DNA of 64,000 nt from Rubrivivax benzoatilyticus JA2 = ATCC BAA-35. GTDB taxonomy: Bacteria; Pseudomonadota; Gammaproteobacteria; Burkholderiales; Burkholderiaceae_C. The position numbers and the translations under genes are program-made. This document shows, in pieces, positions 59,664-64,000 of the stretch (position 1 is its first letter; each line of letters opens with the position of its first letter). The DNA lies in the NCBI RefSeq assembly GCF_000190375.1, contig NZ_AEWG01000141.1, positions 16,958-80,957 of the forward strand, read 5' to 3'. Under the pieces are notes generated by a model. That model worked only from the letters and a program-made list of their open reading frames with translations, was not told the origin of the DNA and ran no database searches.

Positions 59664-60572
59664 ATGGAAACCAAGTGGCTCGAGGACTTCGTGAGCCTCG
59701 CCGAGACCCGCAGCTTCTCGCGTTCGGCGCAGCTGCGCCACGTCACGCAGCCGGCGTTCTCGCGCCGCATCCAGGCGCTGGAGGCCTGGGCCGGCATCGA
59801 CCTCGTCGACCGTTCGTCGTACCCGACGCGGCTCACGCCCGCCGGCGAGACCTTCCACGCCCAGTCGCTGGAGATCCTGGGTTCGCTGGCCTCGGCGCGC
59901 AACATGATGCGCTCGTACCAGGCCGCGGGCCTGGACATGATCGAGTTCGCGGCGCCGCACACGCTGGCCTTCACCTTCTTCCCGCACTGGCTGATGGACC
60001 TGCGCCAGCGCTTCGGCAACATCAAGAGCCGGCTCACCGGGCTGAACGTGCACGATGCGGTGCTGCGCCTGACCGAAGGCGGCTGCGACCTGCTGATCGC
60101 CTACCACCACCCGTCGCAGCCGCTGCAGCTGTCCACCGACCGCTACGAGATGCTGAGCCTGGGCACCGAGACCCTGGCCGCCTACGCCAAGCCCGACGCC
60201 GACGGCCAGCCGCTGTTCCGCCTGCCCGGCCACGAGCGTGTGCCCTGGCTGAACTACGCCTCGGGCGCCTACATGGCGCGCCTCGTCGAGCTGATCCTCA
60301 AGCAGGCGCCGGTGCCGGCGCAGCTCGAGCCGATCTACGTCACCGACATGGCCGAGGGCCTGAAGGCGATGGCGCTCGAAGGCCACGGCCTGGCCTTCCT
60401 GCCGGCCAGCTCGGTGCACAAGGAGCTTGAGGCGCGGCGCCTGGTGCCGGCGGCGGCGCCCGGCAGCTTCGAGCTGACGATGGACGTGCGCATCTACCGC
60501 GAACGTCCCGAGTTCGCCCGCCATCCCAAGCCCGGCGTGCAGGCCTTGTGGGACTTCCTGCAGCGAGGCTGA
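59664..60572 (+). CDS. LysR-family transcriptional regulator
   Basis: This 302-residue protein has METKWLEDFVSLAETRSFSRSAQLRHVTQPAFSRRIQALEAWAG as its HTH and a C-terminal effector domain (EFAAPHTLAFTFFPHWLMDL onward). The lack of a Shine-Dalgarno suggests a leaderless mRNA. It precedes the gltIJKL-like operon by 131 bases in the same direction and may regulate it (inference). The effector is unknown. Confidence 0.92.
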   Translation: METKWLEDFVSLAETRSFSRSAQLRHVTQPAFSRRIQALEAWAGIDLVDRSSYPTRLTPAGETFHAQSLEILGSLASARNMMRSYQAAGLDMIEFAAPHTLAFTFFPHWLMDLRQRFGNIKSRLTGLNVHDAVLRLTEGGCDLLIAYHHPSQPLQLSTDRYEMLSLGTETLAAYAKPDADGQPLFRLPGHERVPWLNYASGAYMARLVELILKQAPVPAQLEPIYVTDMAEGLKAMALEGHGLAFLPASSVHKELEARRLVPAAAPGSFELTMDVRIYRERPEFARHPKPGVQALWDFLQRG

Positions 60573-60652
60573 AGCGCGACGATCGGGGGGCACGGTGGCC
60601 CGATTCATGCATTCCACGGGGTTGCACGCTTCGTTCGTCCGTGTGCTATCCC

Positions 60653-60658
60653 TAAAAT
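60653..60658 (+). promoter_or_regulatory. -10 hexamer of the gltI operon
   Basis: TAAAAT lies 45 bases before the gltI ATG. No good -35 is at the ideal distance (TTGCAC at 60622 is too far), so a regulator such as the upstream LysR may be needed. Confidence 0.45.
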
Positions 60659-60703
60659 GAGCGATTCCGCCTTTCCCCTGCTTCTCACTGCGAAGGAGAG
60701 TTC

Positions 60704-61591
60704 ATGAAGAAGACGCTGCTGGCTGCAGCCACGCTGCTGGCCGTCGGTGCCGTCCAGGCCGACACCCTGTCCAAGATCAAGGAGACCGGCACGGTCACGA
60801 TGGGTGTGCGCGAGTCCTCGGGCCTGTCGTACACGCTGGGTGACGGCAAGTTCGTCGGCTATCACATCGACGTCTGCCAGAAGGTGCTCTCCGACATCCG
60901 CAAGAAGCTCGGCCTGTCGAGCCTGACCATCAAGTACCAGCCGGTCACCTCGCAGAACCGCATTCCGCTGGTGCAGAACGGCACCGTCGACATCGAGTGC
61001 GGCTCGACGACGAACAACGTCGCGCGCCAGAAGGACGTGGCCTTCGCCGTCACGACCTTCGTCGAGGAAGTGCGCATCGCCGTCAAGGCCGACTCGGGCA
61101 TCAACTCGATCGCCCAGCTCGTCGGCAAGACCGTCGCCACGACCACCGGCACGACCTCGGTGCAGACGCTGCGCAAGCACGAGCGCGCCAACGGCGTCGA
61201 CTTCAAGGAGGTCTACGGCAAGGACCACGCCGACAGCTTCCTGCTGCTCGAGTCGGGCCGCGCCGACGCCTTCGTGATGGACGGCTCGATCCTGGCGAAG
61301 AACATCGCCACGTCGAAGAACCCGGCCGGCTTCAAGATCGTCGGCGAAGTGCTGTCGGTCGAGCCGATCGCGATCATGCTGCGCAAGGACGACGCCGCCT
61401 TCAAGGCCGCCGTCGACGAGAGCATCAAGGCGCAGATCAAGAGCGGCGACCTGGCCAAGACCTACGACAAGTGGTTCCTGCAGCCGATCCCGCCGACCAA
61501 CGCCAAGATCGGCATGCCGCTCAACGACGCCACCAAGGCCGCGTGGGCGACCCCGAACGACAAGCCGATGGAAGAGTACGCCAAGCGCTGA
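60704..61591 (+). CDS. gltI: Glutamate/aspartate ABC transporter substrate-binding protein (GltI-like)
   Basis: This 295-residue periplasmic protein has a signal peptide (MKKTLLAAATLLAVGAVQA) and the SBP_bac_3 fold: VTMGVRESSGLSYTLGDGKFVGYHIDVCQKVL, NRIPLVQNGTVDIECGSTTNNVARQ, and GKTVATTTGTTSVQTLRKHE. These segments resemble GltI closely. AAGGAGAG precedes the ATG. Downstream a terminator hairpin separates it from the permease genes, giving more of this subunit. Confidence 0.95.
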   Translation: MKKTLLAAATLLAVGAVQADTLSKIKETGTVTMGVRESSGLSYTLGDGKFVGYHIDVCQKVLSDIRKKLGLSSLTIKYQPVTSQNRIPLVQNGTVDIECGSTTNNVARQKDVAFAVTTFVEEVRIAVKADSGINSIAQLVGKTVATTTGTTSVQTLRKHERANGVDFKEVYGKDHADSFLLLESGRADAFVMDGSILAKNIATSKNPAGFKIVGEVLSVEPIAIMLRKDDAAFKAAVDESIKAQIKSGDLAKTYDKWFLQPIPPTNAKIGMPLNDATKAAWATPNDKPMEEYAKR

Positions 61592-61604
61592 CGCGTCTTG
61601 CGCC

Positions 61605-61645
61605 GGGCCCGCTCCCGTCTCGGGGCGGGCCCTCGTTTCGTTTTT
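61605..61645 (+). terminator. Attenuating terminator between gltI and gltJ
   Basis: GGGCCCGC (61605-61612) pairs with GCGGGCCC (61625-61632), with an inner CCC/GGG stem, followed by TCGTTTCGTTTTT. This is a good intrinsic terminator placed after the binding-protein gene. The gltJ start follows only 12 bases later, so it probably allows partial readthrough. Confidence 0.85.
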
Positions 61646-61656
61646 GAGGAGAGCGC

Positions 61657-62394
61657 GTGACCTGGGACTGGCAGATCTTCTGCACCGAGACCGTCACCGG
61701 TGAAGTGCTGCCGGGCTGCTTCGGCCGCGGCGGCGACATCACCTACCTGAACTGGCTGATGTCGGCCTGGGGCTGGACGCTGTCGGTGTCGGCGCTGGCG
61801 CTGATCGTCGCGCTGGTCTTCGGCTCGCTGATGGGCATCCTGCGCACGACGCCCGACCGGCGGCTCGTGTGGTTCGGCAACGCCTGGACCGAGCTGTTCC
61901 GCAACATCCCGCTGCTGGTTCAGATCTTCCTCTGGTACCACGCGCTGCCGGCGCTGTTCAAGCCGCTGCAGGCCTTCCCGAGCTTCGTGCTGGTGGTCTT
62001 CGCGCTCGGCTTCTTCACTTCGGCGCGCATCTCCGAGCAGGTGCGTGCGGGCATCCAGAGCCTGCCGCGCGGCCAGCGCTACGCCGGCCTGGCGATGGGC
62101 CTGACGCTGCCGCAAACCTACCGCTACGTGCTGCTGCCGATGGCCTTCCGCATCATCGTGCCGCCGCTGACCAGCGAGGCGATGAACATCATCAAGAACT
62201 CGTCGGTGGCCTTCGCGGTCAGCATCGCCGAGCTGACGATGTTCGCGCTGCAGGCCGGCGAGGAGACCTCGCGCAACATCGAGATGTACCTCGCGGTGAC
62301 GGTGCTCTACTTCTTCTCGGCCTTCGCGATCAACCGCGTCGCGCTGGTCATCGAGAACCGTGTCCGCGTGCCGGGCATGATCGGCGGGAAGTGA
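61657..62394 (+). CDS. gltJ: Glutamate/aspartate ABC transporter permease (GltJ-like)
   Basis: This 245-residue integral membrane protein starts at GTG 61657 with GAGGAGAG just upstream. It has the HisM/GltJ permease features: NAWTELFRNIPLLVQIFLWYHALP and the EAA-type loop GLAMGLTLPQTYRYVLLPMAFRIIVPPLTSE with five or six membrane helices. It pairs with GltK. Confidence 0.94.
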   Translation: MTWDWQIFCTETVTGEVLPGCFGRGGDITYLNWLMSAWGWTLSVSALALIVALVFGSLMGILRTTPDRRLVWFGNAWTELFRNIPLLVQIFLWYHALPALFKPLQAFPSFVLVVFALGFFTSARISEQVRAGIQSLPRGQRYAGLAMGLTLPQTYRYVLLPMAFRIIVPPLTSEAMNIIKNSSVAFAVSIAELTMFALQAGEETSRNIEMYLAVTVLYFFSAFAINRVALVIENRVRVPGMIGGK

Positions 62395-62398
62395 AGCG

Positions 62399-63064
62399 AT
62401 GAATCTCGACTTCAGCTTCTTCAGCGCCGACGTCATCTCGGGCTTCATCGTCAAGGGCCTGCTGTTCTCGCTGCAGCTGACGCTGGTGGCGATGATCGGC
62501 GGCATCATCCTGGGCACGCTGCTGGCGCTGATGCGCCTGTCCGGCAAACCCTGGCTGGTGACGCCCGCGGCGGCCTACGTCAACACCATGCGCAGCATCC
62601 CGCTGGTCATGGTGATCCTGTGGTTCTTCCTGCTGATCCCGCTGCTGCTGGGCAAGCCGATGGGCGCCGAGCTCTCGGCCTTCGTGACCTTCACGCTGTT
62701 CGAGGCCGCGTACTACTCGGAGATCATGCGCGCGGGCATCCAGAGCGTGCCCAAGGGCCAGGTCTACGCCGGCTACGCGATGGGCATGAGCTACCGCCAG
62801 ACGATGCAGCTGGTGGTGCTGCCGCAGGCCTTCCGCAACATGCTGCCGGTGCTGCTGACGCAGACCATCATCCTCTTCCAGGACACCTCGCTGGTCTACG
62901 CGATCGGCGCCTACGACCTGCTGAAGGGCTTCGAGATCGCCGGCAAGAACTTCAACCGGCCGGTCGAGACCTATCTCGTCGCCGCCGTCGTCTATTTCGT
63001 GATCTGCTTCGGCCTGTCGATGCTCGTGCGGCGGCTGCAGGCGCGCATCGCCATCATCCGCTGA
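62399..63064 (+). CDS. gltK: Glutamate/aspartate ABC transporter permease (GltK-like)
   Basis: This 221-residue permease starts four bases after gltJ. It has NTMRSIPLVMVILWFFLLIPLLLG and the ATPase-contact loop AGYAMGMSYRQTMQLVVLPQAFRNMLPVLLTQTI, with about five membrane segments. Length and order match gltK of enterobacteria. Confidence 0.94.
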   Translation: MNLDFSFFSADVISGFIVKGLLFSLQLTLVAMIGGIILGTLLALMRLSGKPWLVTPAAAYVNTMRSIPLVMVILWFFLLIPLLLGKPMGAELSAFVTFTLFEAAYYSEIMRAGIQSVPKGQVYAGYAMGMSYRQTMQLVVLPQAFRNMLPVLLTQTIILFQDTSLVYAIGAYDLLKGFEIAGKNFNRPVETYLVAAVVYFVICFGLSMLVRRLQARIAIIR

Positions 63065-63076
63065 GGAACCTTCCGA

Positions 63077-63811
63077 ATGATCCAGATCCAGAACGTGAGC
63101 AAGTGGTACGGCTCCTTCCAGGTGCTGACCGACTGCACCACGTCCATCCAGAAGGGCGAGGTCGTCGTCGTCTGCGGCCCGTCGGGCTCGGGCAAGAGCA
63201 CGCTGATCAAGACCGTCAACGCGCTCGAGCCTTTCCAGAAGGGCGACATCGTCGTCGACGGCATCAGCCTCAGCGACCCGAAGACCAACCTGCCCAAGCT
63301 GCGCGCGCGCGTCGGCATGGTGTTCCAGCATTTCGAGCTGTTCCCGCACCTGTCGGTGACCGAGAACCTGACGCTGGCGCAGATCAAGGTGCTCGGCCGC
63401 TCGGTCGACGAAGCCAAGACGCGCGGGCTGAAGATGCTCGAGCGCGTCGGCCTGATGGTGCACAAGGACAAGTACCCGGGCCAGCTCTCCGGCGGCCAGC
63501 AGCAGCGTGTGGCGATCGCGCGTGCGCTGTCGATGGACCCGATCGTCATGCTGTTCGACGAGCCGACCTCGGCGCTGGACCCGGAGATGGTCGGCGAGGT
63601 GCTCGACGTGATGGTGCAGCTCGCCAACGAGGGCATGACGATGATGTGCGTCACCCACGAGATGGGCTTCGCCAAGAAGGTCAGCCACCGCGTGATCTTC
63701 ATGGACCACGGCAAGATCGTGGAGGACTGCACGAAGGACGAGTTCTTCGGCAATCCGGACGCGCGTTCGGTGCGCGCCAAGGACTTCCTCTCGAAGATCC
63801 TGTCGCACTGA
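63077..63811 (+). CDS. gltL: Glutamate/aspartate ABC transporter ATPase (GltL-like)
   Basis: This 244-residue ATPase has Walker [22 protein letters not shown]-loop [18 protein letters not shown], signature [19 protein letters not shown], Walker [16 protein letters not shown] and switch His in CVTHEMGFA. It is the normal last gene of gltIJKL. It sits 12 bases after gltK with GAGGAA before it. Confidence 0.96.
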   Translation: MIQIQNVSKWYGSFQVLTDCTTSIQKGEVVVVCGPSGSGKSTLIKTVNALEPFQKGDIVVDGISLSDPKTNLPKLRARVGMVFQHFELFPHLSVTENLTLAQIKVLGRSVDEAKTRGLKMLERVGLMVHKDKYPGQLSGGQQQRVAIARALSMDPIVMLFDEPTSALDPEMVGEVLDVMVQLANEGMTMMCVTHEMGFAKKVSHRVIFMDHGKIVEDCTKDEFFGNPDARSVRAKDFLSKILSH

Positions 63812-63880
63812 GTTCCCGCGGCCACGCCCGCCGGCGTGCCTTCCTGATCCTCCCCGCCCGGGTGCGCGGGCCCCCGTCCG

Positions 63881-64000
63881 ATGACGCTGCACCCGCCGAC
63901 CATCCTCGTCTTGCTGCTGCTGGGCTACGTGATGCTCGGCCTGCAGCTGGCGATGGTGCGCCGGCGCCTCAACGAGGTCGAGGCGTTGCGGCGCTGGAGC
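63881..64000 (+). CDS. Membrane protein N-terminus, possibly a GGDEF sensor (partial)
   Basis: An ATG at 63881 opens a frame to the window edge: MTLHPPTILVLLLLGYVMLG, then LQLAMVRRRLNEVEALRRWS. It is one hydrophobic segment followed by a basic stretch. The start resembles membrane-anchored diguanylate cyclases common in Burkholderiales, but 40 residues are too few to decide. Confidence 0.4.
   Translation, partial: MTLHPPTILVLLLLGYVMLGLQLAMVRRRLNEVEALRRWS

Noticed and set aside
57282..60617. A 1111-codon minus-strand frame ending in the thioesterase
   Set aside because: Only the last 140 residues are a real protein; the upstream part is antisense to the ABC exporter and LysR genes.

Overview
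The window is about 64 kb of very GC-rich DNA (roughly 70 percent GC by eye) with dense, mostly co-directional operons and little intergenic DNA. Gene content and order (murA-his operon; lolB-ispE-tRNA-Gln-prs-rplY-pth; nadK-recN-rapZ beside hrcA; an SHP/diheme cytochrome/cytochrome b set) point to a betaproteobacterium of the order Burkholderiales, probably the Rubrivivax/Leptothrix/Ideonella type. This assignment is inference from gene families and synteny; no rRNA is present. I see no prophage, integrase, classical IS element or CRISPR array.

Layout. 1-7540 (+): end of murA, then hisG-hisD-hisC-hisB-hisH-hisA-hisF, running straight into rsmD, coaD and a ferredoxin; hisI and hisE are not where they usually sit. 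7537-13774 (-): DUF4124 protein, pth, rplY, prs, tRNA-Gln, ispE, lolB and a TPR lipoprotein-type protein. 13791-17740 (+): mutM/fpg, a dynamin-like GTPase, mutY. 17730-22124 (-): a Lon-N-domain protein, rapZ, recN, nadK. 22172-27218 (+): hrcA, a large periplasmic-sensing hybrid histidine kinase, and a CAT-anticodon tRNA. 27265-29413 (-): an LprI-like protein and a NYN-LOTUS protein.

29595-38365 is a probable oxamate/carbamoyl catabolic island: carbamate kinase (-), then two tandemly duplicated MFS transporters, FdrA (AllF), YlbE (AllG), YlbF (AllH) and an AllS-like LysR regulator (+). Together these would import a substrate, transfer a carbamoyl group to phosphate and recover ATP. 38594-42414: a chemoreceptor with a FliA-type promoter, a CBS-domain protein, a glycine-zipper lipoprotein and an HNH nuclease.

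42586-50514 (+): a TetR-controlled fatty-acid beta-oxidation operon (acyl-CoA dehydrogenase, DUF2147 protein, FadB-type bifunctional enzyme, thiolase, enoyl-CoA hydratase). A DUF559 nuclease gene flanked by inverted palindromic repeats has been inserted between fadB and fadA. The thiolase reading frame is broken near its 3' end by one extra G. 50681-52260: SGNH hydrolase plus SDR oxidoreductase behind a good sigma-54-like promoter. 52315-52459: tandem 78-bp hairpin repeat. 52523-53273 (-): a TMEM165/GDT1 manganese exporter under a yybP-ykoY riboswitch.

53373-57241 (+): SHP (DUF1924), diheme cytochrome c, cytochrome b561 and a two-component system whose kinase has an Asp/His-rich periplasmic stretch. 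57282-59639: acyl-CoA thioesterase (-) and an Atm1-type ABC exporter (+). 59664-63811 (+): LysR regulator and a GltIJKL-type glutamate/aspartate uptake system, then the start of a further membrane protein at the window edge.

A theme across the window is that about ten genes without a clear Shine-Dalgarno have a sigma-70 -10-like hexamer ending 5-10 bases before the start codon, suggesting leaderless or near-leaderless mRNAs. The best candidates for something not well described are the DUF559/inverted-repeat element and this leaderless pattern.
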